From Thiohalocapsa sp. ML1 (GTDB lineage Bacteria; Pseudomonadota; Gammaproteobacteria; Chromatiales; Chromatiaceae), in contig NZ_JABX01000022.1 of NCBI RefSeq assembly GCF_001469165.1, positions 1 to 64,000 of the forward strand: 64,000 nt of DNA, read 5' to 3'. Both the position numbers and the translations under genes were made by a program. Of the stretch, positions 16,771 through 24,688 are shown piece after piece (position 1 is the stretch's first letter; each line of letters opens with the position of its first letter). The notes below the pieces were generated by a model. It ran no database searches. It had not been told where the DNA came from and was given only the letters and a program-made list of their open reading frames with translations.

Positions 16771-17634
16771 ATGCCAGTGTTTACCCCGCCCGTGCTCGCC
16801 GACCACGAGCTGTACCAATTGCTGGCCGAGGACGTCCCCTTCGGCGACCTGACCACGGAGTCCCTCGGCATCGCCGCCGAGGCCGGCGGCATCCGCTTCT
16901 ATGCTCGCGACCCGATGACCGTGTGCGGCGTCGAGGAGGCGGTGCGGATGTTTCAGCTCTGCGGTGCCGAGGCCGAGCCGCTGTTGGCGTCCGGCACCGA
17001 GGCCGCGCCCGAGACCCTGCTGCTCCAAGCCACGGGCCCGGCCGGCGCGCTGCACCGCGGCTGGAAGACGGCGCAGACGCTGATGGAGTGGTGCGGCGGC
17101 ATCGCCAGCAGCGCCGCCGCCATCGTCGCCGCCGCCCGGCGCGGGCACCCGGATGCGATGGTCGCCGGCACGCGCAAGAACGTCCCCGGCAACCGCAAGC
17201 TGGCGGTCAAGGCGTTCAAGGCCGGCGGCGCCGTCATGCATCGCAACGGGCTGTCCGAGACCCTATTGATCTTCGCGGAGCACCGGCAGTTTCTGGGCGG
17301 CGAGCCGGCGGCGGCAACCCTCGCGGGGCTGCGCCGCCTCTGCCCCGAGAAGCGGGTCGTCGTCGAGGTCGCGACCCCGGACGAGGCGCTGACCTGGGCC
17401 GATGCCGACGTGCTGCAGCTCGAAAAATTCACGCCCGAGCAGGTCGCCGACACCGTCGCGGCGCTCGCCGAGCGCGGCGCCGCCGCCGTCGTCGGCGCCG
17501 CCGGCGGCGTCAACGCGAAGAACGCCGAGGCCTACGCCCGCGCCGGCGCCCGGCTCCTGGTCACCACCGCGCCGCACCTGGCGCCGCCGCGGGACGTGCA
17601 GGTGCGGTTCGGAACGGGCGATCAGCTCGCGTAG
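16771..17634 (+). CDS. modD: ModD protein (NadC-like, molybdenum cluster)
   Basis: 287 residues of the nicotinate-nucleotide pyrophosphorylase fold. EDVPFGDLTTESLGI, GTRKNVPGNRKLAVKAF and MHRNGLSETLLIFAEHRQFL follow the ModD branch rather than true NadC, which has DTRKTTPGLR and a different continuation. ModD genes accompany mod operons, and the protein's exact reaction is unproven. Position next to modE, modG and modABC supports the name. A role in NAD synthesis as NadC is the alternative but less likely. Confidence 0.85.
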   Translation: MPVFTPPVLADHELYQLLAEDVPFGDLTTESLGIAAEAGGIRFYARDPMTVCGVEEAVRMFQLCGAEAEPLLASGTEAAPETLLLQATGPAGALHRGWKTAQTLMEWCGGIASSAAAIVAAARRGHPDAMVAGTRKNVPGNRKLAVKAFKAGGAVMHRNGLSETLLIFAEHRQFLGGEPAAATLAGLRRLCPEKRVVVEVATPDEALTWADADVLQLEKFTPEQVADTVAALAERGAAAVVGAAGGVNAKNAEAYARAGARLLVTTAPHLAPPRDVQVRFGTGDQLA

Positions 17635-17667
17635 CGGCCGTTCCATTCGCAGCGCCGGGCCGCTGGG

Positions 17668-17830
17668 TCAGTGCAGCACCGATTCCAGCGTCTCGGCGGT
17701 GAGGATGCGCTCGGACCAGTCCAGCAGGCGCTCGGCATCGGCGCTCAGCACGCGCTCGCGGATATCGGGGGGCGTCTTGATCTCGGCGCTCGCGGAAGAA
17801 GGTGTCTTGCCGGGTGGCGATGTCCTCCAT
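17668..17830 (-). pseudogene. Internal-deletion remnant of an Rpn-family nuclease gene
   Basis: The start MEDIATRQDTFFRER matches the beginning of the Rpn gene at 20298-21295 (MNDIGTPHDTFFR). After a large deletion and a frame change the end PDIRERVLSADAERLLDW and then SERILTAETLESVLH is nearly identical to that gene's C-terminus. About 165 bases remain of nearly 1000. Confidence 0.8.
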
Positions 17831-17912
17831 GGCGTGAGCCGGGAATCGCTCGCTCCCCTGTGCCAAAATTGCCCGAGCACAGCCCACGCCAAAGCCCCAT
17901 GCACGCGACACG

Positions 17913-18712
17913 ATGCCCCCGAACAACGGCAACAGCGGCGGTCCCCTCGGACGCGCCCGCTGGGCCGACCCCGAATATATCGCCGCGCGCTACGCCTGGC
18001 GCGAGGGCGCGATCTGGCTCGGTCGCTGCCCGCACGACCCCGAGCGCGCCATCGGCTTCGATGACAATCGCCACGTCTTCCTCTGCGCCGAGACCCGCTC
18101 CGGCAAGGGCCGCGCCTTCCTGGTCAACAACCAGGTGCTCTGGCCCGGCTCGCTGATCGCCATCGACCCCAAGAGCGAGGCCGTGGTCACCGCCGCCGCC
18201 CGCCGCGGCCCCGGCAACGACTTCTGCGAGGGCCGAGTCAGGAGGTCTACATCCTCGATCCGAGCGGCATCGACCTGCCGCCGGAACTGGACCGCTTCCG
18301 CGCCCACTTCAACCCGCTGGCGGCGCTGCGCCCGGACGACCCGAGGCTGGTCGAGAAGACCAGCCGCGTCGCCGACGCCCTCTGCGAGATCAACCAGAGC
18401 GATGCCGCCGTCTGGGACAAGCGTGGCCGGGAGCTGGTCACCGCCGTCATCCGCCACGTCATCACCGCACCGCACACCGAGATCGAGGACTACGGCCTGA
18501 CCCGCGACTTGCTCACCGTCCGCCGCCTAATCATGGAAGGTCACCGCCCGCTCGCCGAGCGCGTCAACAATCACCGAATCAAAGAGGCCAAGGCCGCCGG
18601 TAAAGAGCCCGTCCTCACCAACGCCACCGACCTGCTGCTGCGGCAAATGGGCGCCAACAGCGCCTGCCACGGCGAGATCGCGCTCACCGCCAACGACCTG
18701 CTCGGAGACGCC
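17913..18712 (+). pseudogene. TraG/VirD4-type coupling protein, frameshifted and truncated
   Basis: The N-terminal part RARWADPEYIAARYAW and RHVFLCAETRSGKGRAFLVN contains the Walker A of type IV secretion/conjugation coupling ATPases, followed by GSLIAIDPKSEAVV. Near 18230 the frame shifts. The continuation EVYILDPSGIDLPPELDRF, RVADALCEINQSDAAVWDKR and IALTANDLLGD is in another frame. Homology stops near 18712, far short of the usual 600 or more residues and before Walker B. It is a relic of a conjugative element. Confidence 0.8.
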
Positions 18713-18743
18713 CCCAGGAGATGCCCTATTATCCTTCGGCCAA

Positions 18744-19130
18744 GTGCTCATGCTCGGCATAACGCTGCTCATACTCTTCGTATCCACAGTTTTGTTCGAC
18801 GTCTGGTATGACGATAGAAAGCGAAAGAATTTACTGGCCGGACCCCAAAAGGAGCTGGAAATGCTGGAGGCAGCGCATGGCGCGCGTCTTGAAGAGCGAT
18901 ATGAAACCGCGAAAGCGGAAAGGGATAGACTGGATAGCGAAGGTTCGCGCACTCGGAAACATCTTGACAAACTGCGCGCACAGCTCAATCAAGCAGAGGC
19001 GGAGTTTGCGGCGACCTTCCACGAGCCCCCCGTAATCAGCGCAAACGCATCAGCACCTGCTAGTACAGCCAGTCTCAGAACGTCTCCGCAGTTGGCTTGT
19101 GCATCAGCCAATAGGGTAGACGAGCGATAG
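18744..19130 (+). CDS. Hypothetical membrane-anchored coiled-coil protein
   Basis: 128 residues: one N-terminal membrane helix (LGITLLILFVSTVLFDVWYD) then a charged helix rich in Glu, Lys and Arg (about 30-90) likely to be coiled coil. GC content is visibly lower than in neighbouring genes, which fits foreign origin. The last codons fall in an inverted repeat (19112-19188), so the C-terminus may be chance read-through. The start may be 18744 or 18750. No family recognised; it directly follows the TraG relic. Confidence 0.45.
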   Translation: MLMLGITLLILFVSTVLFDVWYDDRKRKNLLAGPQKELEMLEAAHGARLEERYETAKAERDRLDSEGSRTRKHLDKLRAQLNQAEAEFAATFHEPPVISANASAPASTASLRTSPQLACASANRVDER

Positions 19131-19188
19131 CGAAGCCCCCGGTCTGCGCGCCGCCGCTGGTGGACTGCGCTACGCTTGTCCACCCTAC
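19112..19188. repeat. Inverted repeat of the GTAGGGTGGACAAGCG type
   Basis: The left arm TAGGGTAGACGAGCGATAGC is an imperfect inverse of the right arm, which in reverse complement reads TAGGGTGGACAAGCGTAGCG. Repeats of this kind are dispersed in many proteobacterial genomes. It forms the right limit of the TraG relic region. Confidence 0.6.
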
Positions 19189-19304
19189 AAGGCTGCGACG
19201 CGCTCGGTGGCCGGAACGATGATCAAGGCGAGACCGTCGATGCGCCGGATTGAGTTGCGATGCGCGACCTTTCGATGGCCGGAAACACCATCAAGGTTGC
19301 TGCC

Positions 19305-19652
19305 TCAAGCCGCCGAGCGCCAGTCCAATTCCAAATGCACGCCGGCATACGGGAAATGCAACGTGCCGTTTTCGTCCTTGTCGATCAAGCCGATGGCCGC
19401 CAGCCGATCCGCGTCGGCATGTACCGCGCTCAGATCGCGCCCGACACGCTGCGCAAGTGCTTGTGGATCGGTTGGACCGGTGCCGCAGAGCGCCTTGAGG
19501 ATGGCGAAGCGATTGCCGGTCAGCGTATCGAGCAAGGCTTCCTCCGAGTCGAATAGGTAGCGTTGCGGCTGCGGGCGGTCGGACTCGATGGCCGCGATGG
19601 CTTGGGCGAGGGCTTCCTCTTCGCTCGCAACCTCAATGATCAATGTGTCCAT
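19305..19652 (-). CDS. TumA-like DNA-binding antitoxin (HVO_A0114-type)
   Basis: 115 residues. A winged-helix protein: LDTLTGNRFAILKALCGTG, then PQALAQRVGRDLSAVHADAD as the recognition region, and LIDKDENGTLHFPYAGVHLELDW as the wing and end. Proteins of this type are encoded next to TumE/DUF6516 toxins and act as antitoxin and repressor. Here the toxin gene precedes and overlaps it by 20 bases. Family call is good; activity is inferred. Confidence 0.75.
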   Translation of the reverse strand: MDTLIIEVASEEEALAQAIAAIESDRPQPQRYLFDSEEALLDTLTGNRFAILKALCGTGPTDPQALAQRVGRDLSAVHADADRLAAIGLIDKDENGTLHFPYAGVHLELDWRSAA

Positions 19653-20037
19653 GCTCTAGCCTCCAACGGCCTATTTCGCGGTCGAAGTCGTTAAGGAGTT
19701 GCACAAGCGAGACAAAACGGAGCGGATGCTCGTCATCGCCAAGGTGCCTGTGGTCGCCCTTGCCCCGCTCGTTGTCGTACCGCAGCACGCATTCACCCTT
19801 GTAAACCAGCACCAAGCTGTATTTGAACGGGTGTTGGCTTCCGGGTAGCGGATGAGGCAACCGCCAAACCCGGACTTTGGCATAGTCCGGCGGCTCCCAG
19901 GTCGCACTCGAAGACGCAGCCTGCGCGGAGCCGGCGGCTGCCGAGTCCGAGGAACCGTCGGTGTCTGTGGAACCGCTGTCGTCCGCGTCGCCGGTCGCTG
20001 CCTCCTTCGTGACCTCCGCGTTGAACTCCCGGGTCAC
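19633..20037 (-). CDS. TumE-like toxin (DUF6516) with acidic Ser/Asp-rich N-terminus
   Basis: The C-terminal 80 residues carry the family hallmark: VRVWRLPHPLPGSQHPFKYS, then RYDNERGKGDHRHLGDDEHP and FVSLVQLLNDFDREI. Upstream lies an unusual low-complexity segment (DADDSGSTDTDGSSDSAAAG). From the GTG at 20037 it has 134 residues. A stronger start, GGGAGG then ATG at 20155, opens MVDEAQVKSEFNKQSGAH but stops out of phase, so a frameshift near 20100 may have cut the original N-terminus. Paired with the antitoxin at 19305-19652. Confidence 0.7.
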   Translation of the reverse strand: MTREFNAEVTKEAATGDADDSGSTDTDGSSDSAAAGSAQAASSSATWEPPDYAKVRVWRLPHPLPGSQHPFKYSLVLVYKGECVLRYDNERGKGDHRHLGDDEHPLRFVSLVQLLNDFDREIGRWRLEHGHIDH

Positions 20038-20297
20038 GTCGCCGTCCTCGAACTTCCGCGGCTCCCATGCGGCCGCCGACGTGGCGGCATCGTCTTCCTC
20101 AATGCGCCCCGGACTGCTTGTTGAATTCGCTCTTTACTTGCGCTTCATCAACCATTGCAACCTCCCGATGACCAGCGTGGCTCCGTCAATGATGCGACCT
20201 TACATCTTCGCGGTGACCGGCGGAAGCAGCGGAATCGTCAGCCCGGTCCTGCGGCTATCGGCCTGGCATTCCGCTTGGCAGTGTCGCGCTGCTGGGC

Positions 20298-21295
20298 TCA
20301 GTGCAGCACTGATTCCAACGTCTCGGCGGTGAGGATGCGCTCGGACCAGTCCAGCAGCCGCTCGGCATCGGCGCTCAGCACGCGCTCGCGGATGTCGGGG
20401 GTCGGCGGGCCGAACTTGCGCTCGATCTGGCGCAGCAGGACCGCAGCCTCGCCCTGCTGGAGCCCCTGCTGGAGGCCCTGCTCGCGGCCCTGTTGGCGGC
20501 CCTGCTCGATATAGCGGTCGATGAAGGTCTGCATGATCGGGTCTCCGGCGGAGGTCTGTTGCAGCAGCGCGCGGACGGTGGGCTCGTCCACCCGGCCGGT
20601 GCCTTGGACATAGTAGCGCAGCAGGGATTCCAGCACGGCCACGGCCGTGTCGCGGTCCTCAATCTGCTCGATCAACGCGATCAGCTCGCGCAGGCGCTCT
20701 ATCGGCGCGTCGTCGAAGATCCAGCGCAGCGCGAGTTGGATCAGCCGCGTCAGTACCTTGCCCTTGATCTCGGCGTCGGTGCGGCTGGACAGGTCCGCGA
20801 TGTCGTAGCGGAAGCTCGGCACGAAGGGCGCGAGCGCCGCCGGCAACGGCTGGACGATGGCATGGAAGTCCGCCGGTGCCTGCCAAGCACGCGCCCCGTG
20901 ATAGACGACGGATAGACGACGATGGTGTAGACCGGCGGCAGATGGCGCGCCTCAGGATGCTGCTTGCGGAACTGCTCGCCCTCGGCGGTGACGTAGCGCA
21001 GCAGTTGCAGCGGGGTCCAGTGCTCGGGCCAGCTTTTGTGCTCGAACAGCAGGTAGACGTGCAGGGGCCCATCGCGGTGGCGAAGGCGGTAGACCAGGTC
21101 GGAATAGGCCGAGCGCAGGTCGCTGGACACGTAGGTGTCCTTGGCGATCTCCAGCGTCGAGAGGTCGATGTCCGCCAGCAGCGCCGGCGGCAATCGGCAG
21201 CGCAGGAAGTCGCAAGCGATCTCGCGCCGGCCGAAGCTCTCGCGGAAGAAGCTTTAGCGGAAGAAGGTATCGTGTGGGGTGCCGATGTCGTTCAT
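20298..21295 (-). pseudogene. Rpn-family nuclease/putative transposase (Transposase_31 type), broken
   Basis: The complete family outline can be read in pieces: MNDIGTPHDTFFR, ESFGRREIACDFLRC, AYSDLVYRLRHRDGPLHVYL (nuclease core with FEHKSWPE), FRYDIADLS, QGREQGLQQGLQQGEAAVLL and a C-terminal LDWSERILTAETLESVLH. A 15-base imperfect repeat near 21250-21280 puts a TAA after codon 13. An 11-base tandem repeat (GATAGACGACG twice, about 20902-20923) shifts the frame in the middle. Rpn proteins are DNA endonucleases that promote recombination. This copy cannot make a full protein. Confidence 0.85.
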
Positions 21296-21532
21296 GGCGC
21301 GAGCATAGCGCGATCGGGCAGGAAAGGCACATCCCGTGGCCGGCTGGCGACCGTTGGCTCGTGATCCGGAACGGCGAGCCGATCATGCGCTTGCATGGGC
21401 GAAGCCACCGCGGGGCGGCTGGTCAGCTTGATGCGCGACGCGCGCGTCCGGCCTTGCATGACCGGACGGCCGTTTGTCCATTGCGAGCTTGTGCCTCGCT
21501 GCCGCCGGCGCTGCTCGGCGGCGCGGAGGCCG

Positions 21533-21706
21533 CTATTTCACGAGGATCAGCTTGTCGTTGCGGGTCAGGAGCAGGGTATAGCGGGCCTCACCGTGCTCGA
21601 TGACGATGCGTCGGTCGCCGCGCAGCAGCTCGTGGCTGCTCAGGCGGCGCGGTTCGAGCTCGGCGGGACGGGTCCGGGACGAAGTCGTGGCTGCGGCTTG
21701 TTGCAT
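21533..21706 (-). CDS. hemP: Hemin uptake protein HemP
   Basis: 57 residues from ATG 21706 with GGAGCAACGAAG upstream. ISS/LSS-type core RRLSSHELLRGDRRIVIEHG followed by ARYTLLLTRNDKLILVK is the full HemP domain. HemP proteins are small, Fur-regulated and linked to haem uptake, possibly as regulators. A Fur-box-like site lies about 300 bases upstream, with a second small gene between. No haem receptor gene follows in the window. Confidence 0.88.
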   Translation of the reverse strand: MQQAAATTSSRTRPAELEPRRLSSHELLRGDRRIVIEHGEARYTLLLTRNDKLILVK

Positions 21707-21746
21707 CTTCGTTGCTCCGTTGGGGTGGATGGCGAAATGGCTGGGG

Positions 21747-21878
21747 TCAGCTTGCATTCGTCGCTGCGGGGTGTCCCGACAGGACAGCAAAGGGTCGTGC
21801 CGCGCCGGCGGGCGCGGACGGCGAGATAAAGAGCCCGGCGAGCAGGAGTGAGCCGACGATGAGTGTTGTGCGGGTCAT
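21747..21878 (-). CDS. Small exported or membrane peptide upstream of hemP
   Basis: A 43-residue frame starting MTRTTLIVGSLLLAGLFISP, a good signal peptide or single membrane helix, ending with a short polar tail. Its ribosome-binding site CGGAGCAACC is the same type as that of hemP (CGGAGCAACG). It lies between the Fur-box-like site and hemP, in the same direction, 40 bases from it. No homologue recognised; it may be co-regulated by iron. Confidence 0.45.
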   Translation of the reverse strand: MTRTTLIVGSLLLAGLFISPSAPAGAARPFAVLSGHPAATNAS

Positions 21879-22001
21879 GGTTGCTCCGGATGCGTTGGGA
21901 TGAGGCGCCGCGGCCAGCGGTTCGCGCCGGGCGGCTGTTGCTGGCGACGTGGGTTGCACCCGAACGCAGGCTCGCGCGGCTGAACAAGGCTTGAGAGTAT
22001 C

Positions 22002-22020
22002 GCAAATGAGAGTGATTCGC
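22002..22020. promoter_or_regulatory. Fur-box-like sequence
   Basis: GCAAATGAGAGTGATTCGC agrees with the 19-bp Fur consensus at about 12 of 19 positions, including the central AATGA-A-TGATT frame. It lies in the divergent gap between hemP (with its small partner) and cobD. Confidence 0.55.
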
Positions 22021-22112
22021 AAACGCGGAAATGGACCTTTTCGGGGTGCCGAGCAGCGTTGCGGCCGAGCGGCCGACAGCGGCGTACGCCCGCGTGTGCC
22101 AGGGCTCTTCTA

Positions 22113-23240
22113 ATGACGCAGCGCGCTGTCCCGAAGCACGGCGGTGATCGCCGCGCGCTCGCGGCGCGTGCCGGCTGTGCGCCCGGTGAGCTGCTCGATT
22201 TCAGTGCTAACATCAACCCGCTCGGCATGCCGCCGGCGGCCCGGCGGGCACTGATCGAGTCGGTGGATGCGCTGGCTGACTATCCCGACCCGGCCTGCAC
22301 GGATCTCTGTGCCGCAATCGCTGCTGCGCTCGGCGTCTTGCCGGCGCAGGTGCTGCCGGGCAACGGCGCCGAGCAGCTCATCTGGTGGCTGCCGCGGATA
22401 CTCGGTGCGCGCCGGGTGCTGGTGAGCCCGCCCTGCTATCTGGATTACGCCCGGGCGGCGTTGGTGTGGGGGCTTGCGGTGCTCCGCGTTCCGCTGCGCG
22501 CGGAGCAGGGTTTCGAGCTCGACGTTGAGCGCCTGACCGCGCTGGCGCGGACTGGGGATCTCGTCTGGATCGGCCAGCCAAACAACCCAACGGGGCGCAT
22601 CATTGCCGCAGATGCGCTGCGGCGTGCCGCGGCGGCGCGCCCGGGCGTCTGGTGGGCAGTGGACGAGGCCTTCATCGACTTTGCCGACGGCGCCGCCTCG
22701 GCGGTGGGCTTCGGCCTCGACAACGTCGTCGTGGTGCGCTCGATGACGAAGTTCTTTGCGCTGCCGGGCCTGCGGCTCGGCTACGCTGTGTTGGCGCCGG
22801 GACTGGCGTCCGCCGCCCGCGGGCTGCTGCCGGATTGGTCCGTGAGCACGCCGGCGCAGCGCGTCGGCGTCGCGCTGCTGACGGACCCCGCGCGGCACGA
22901 CTTCGCGGAGCGTACGCGCCGGCTGATCCGCACCGAGCGGGCTCTGCTCGCGGCCGGGCTCCGCGCCCTCGGCGCGAGCGTGCTCGACAGCGCCGCCAAC
23001 TACCTCTTGCTCCGGCTGCCGGAGGCGGCCGCAGCGGGGCGCGAGGTCGCGGACAGGCTTCTTGTCCAGCATCGCATTGCGGTGCGGACCTACGGCACCG
23101 AGGCTGACCTTGACGAGCAGTTTCTGCGCGTTGCCGTGCGCGCGGCCGACGACAACCGCCGCCTGCTTGCGGCGCTTGGCGACGTGCTCGCGACCGGCGC
23201 GTCGCGCGAGGGCTTGTCGACGCGCGTCGGCGGCGCTTAA
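22113..23240 (+). CDS. cobD: Threonine-phosphate decarboxylase, cobalamin synthesis
   Basis: 375 residues, a fold-type I PLP enzyme of the histidinol-phosphate aminotransferase group. It makes (R)-1-amino-2-propanol phosphate for the B12 nucleotide loop (CobD in Salmonella, CobC in Pseudomonas naming). HGGDRRALAARAG, LLDFSANINPLGMP, GNGAEQLIWWLPRIL, the IGQPNNPTGRII block and the PLP lysine in VVRSMTKFFALPGLRLGYA are present. The start MTQRAVPKHGGD is chosen; the upstream extension is non-homologous. No other cob gene is adjacent. Confidence 0.88.
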   Translation: MTQRAVPKHGGDRRALAARAGCAPGELLDFSANINPLGMPPAARRALIESVDALADYPDPACTDLCAAIAAALGVLPAQVLPGNGAEQLIWWLPRILGARRVLVSPPCYLDYARAALVWGLAVLRVPLRAEQGFELDVERLTALARTGDLVWIGQPNNPTGRIIAADALRRAAAARPGVWWAVDEAFIDFADGAASAVGFGLDNVVVVRSMTKFFALPGLRLGYAVLAPGLASAARGLLPDWSVSTPAQRVGVALLTDPARHDFAERTRRLIRTERALLAAGLRALGASVLDSAANYLLLRLPEAAAAGREVADRLLVQHRIAVRTYGTEADLDEQFLRVAVRAADDNRRLLAALGDVLATGASREGLSTRVGGA

Positions 23241-23299
23241 ATCCCGCCCTGCAAGGCCGCTGCCGTGCGTGCCGACCGCTTGCCAGGAGCCGATCCGCA

Positions 23300-23839
23300 A
23301 TGCCTGTCTACGAGTTCTACTGTCCCGATTGTCATGCCATTTACAATTTCTTCTCCCGTCGTGTCGACACCGACACACGCCCTGCGTGTCCCACCTGTCG
23401 GCGCGCGGCGCTTGAGCGCCGTGCCTCGCTGTTTGCGATCTCCAAGGGCCGCGGTGAACAGGGCGAGGACGCCGGCGGTGATCTGCCCGAGGGCATGGAC
23501 GAGTCCGCGATGATGCAGGCCATGGCAACCATGGCCGGCGAGCTTGAGAACATGGACGAGGACGACCCGAGGCAGGCCGCGCGCGTGATGCGGCGGCTGT
23601 TCCAGACGGCGGGACTCAAGCCGGGGGACGCCATGGCCGATATGCTGGGCCGCATGGAGGCGGGCGAGGACCCGGACCAGCTAGAGGCCGAGTACGCGGA
23701 CGTGCTCGACGCCGAGGACCCCTTCGCGGCGCTCGCGGGCGGCGGGGTGGCGAACCTGCGCGCATTGCGCCGGGAACTGCTGCCGCCGCGGCGCGACGAC
23801 ACCTGGTATCCGCTGCGCGGGGCGGAGCCCGAGCCTTGA
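23300..23839 (+). CDS. FmdB-type zinc-ribbon protein
   Basis: 179 residues. The N-terminal zinc ribbon MPVYEFYCPDCHAIYNFFSR with CPTCRRAAL gives two CxxC pairs (about residues 8-11 and 30-33). An acidic, methionine-rich helical part (MDESAMMQAMATMAGELENM) follows and a basic tail ends it. FmdB-family proteins are putative regulators without an established role. It starts 60 bases after cobD in the same direction. Confidence 0.85.
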   Translation: MPVYEFYCPDCHAIYNFFSRRVDTDTRPACPTCRRAALERRASLFAISKGRGEQGEDAGGDLPEGMDESAMMQAMATMAGELENMDEDDPRQAARVMRRLFQTAGLKPGDAMADMLGRMEAGEDPDQLEAEYADVLDAEDPFAALAGGGVANLRALRRELLPPRRDDTWYPLRGAEPEP

Positions 23840-23844
23840 GCGCT

Positions 23845-23977
23845 AACGGCCATGGCGACCAGCGCCACCCCGGAGGATGAAAGGCGCTGCTCGCCATGGC
23901 CGTTTCCCTCACCCCGGCTCTCTCCGAGAGGGAGAGGGCGATTTAGGAGCGCGCTGCGCGCGACTTTCATGGTAAAC
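23845..23977. repeat. 133-bp palindromic intergenic element (family C), copy 1
   Basis: The arms AACGGCCATGGCGACCAGCG and its partner ending CGCCATGGCCGTT pair over 22 bases with one mismatch around a 16-base loop. A tail follows with CCCTCACCCCGG and CTCTCCGAGAGGGAGAG and ends at GACTTTCATGGTAAAC. An inverted copy lies at 41577-41707. Confidence 0.85.
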
Positions 23978-23994
23978 GGGGGGGCGGCAGCCGG

Positions 23995-24423
23995 TCAGCG
24001 GCAATATTCGTTGACGAAGGCCTCGTGCTCTCGCCGTTTGCGCTTCAGCCGCTCCCCGCGGGCGACCGTGTAGCCGGCGCGGAGTTCGTTCTCGATGCGC
24101 TCGATCTGCTGGCGCTGCTGCCAGCAGCGCGCGGCGTATCTGTCCTTGTCCGCGGTCTTCGGCCGCGGCTTCGCGGTCTTGCCCTTCGGCTCCGGTGCCG
24201 GCTTCGGCGGCACCCAGCCCGTGCTGTGGTCCTCGATGAGCAACTCCTCCGCGGCGTCGCGCCCGTGGCAGGGATGCCGGCGGAATTCGATGCTGCCGTC
24301 CGGGGCCGTGCAGCGGTAGACGCTGGATTGCGCCTGCGCGCGCCCCGCTGCAAGGGACAGGACGACGAGCGCCGCGCACAGGGCGGGCGCTCCAATGGAT
24401 TCAATTAAGACTTGAGCACGCAT
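23995..24423 (-). CDS. Periplasmic DUF4124-type protein
   Basis: 142 residues with a Sec signal (ALCAALVVLSLAAGRAQAQ), then SSVYRCTAPDGSIEFRRHPC, the DUF4124 module, a Pro/Lys linker, and a charged helical end with cysteines at ARCWQQ and NEYCR that may pair. The start at 24423 is fixed by AAGGAGATAAAGCAAA upstream. DUF4124 proteins are periplasmic with unknown function. Confidence 0.82.
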   Translation of the reverse strand: MRAQVLIESIGAPALCAALVVLSLAAGRAQAQSSVYRCTAPDGSIEFRRHPCHGRDAAEELLIEDHSTGWVPPKPAPEPKGKTAKPRPKTADKDRYAARCWQQRQQIERIENELRAGYTVARGERLKRKRREHEAFVNEYCR

Positions 24424-24623
24424 TTTGCTTTATCTCCTTCTGGGGCGCCGTCGCGGACATGCCGGTCGCACTGCGCATCCACCGGGGTGGGTCCGGGATC
24501 GATGCGCAGCATCGCACTAGTGTGTACGTTGGCGCCGTCGTTGTAAACACCAAGTAACACCCGCGCGCGCCCGGATGCGGCATCATCCGCGGCCATGATC
24601 GACGCCGCGCCGAGTATCCCCAA
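24405..24623 (-). CDS. Possible small protein overlapping the DUF4124 gene
   Basis: A 72-codon frame with MGILGAASIMAADDAASG and VLLGVYNDGANVHTSAMLRI, ending 19 bases inside the next gene. The composition is protein-like and two Cys are present, but there is no clear ribosome-binding site and no recognised family. It may be chance. The gap 24424-24688 otherwise holds only leader sequences. Confidence 0.25.
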   Translation of the reverse strand: MGILGAASIMAADDAASGRARVLLGVYNDGANVHTSAMLRIDPGPTPVDAQCDRHVRDGAPEGDKAKCVLKS

Positions 24624-24688
24624 GGCGTACCACCACGACGTGGTGACGCGACCGCCGGCAGCGGGGCAGTCAACGGAGAGCAGTAAAC

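Noticed and set aside
16771-17634. NadC (quinolinate phosphoribosyltransferase)
   Set aside because: Motifs follow ModD (FAEHRQF, RKNVPGNRKLAVKAF) and the gene sits in the mod cluster.
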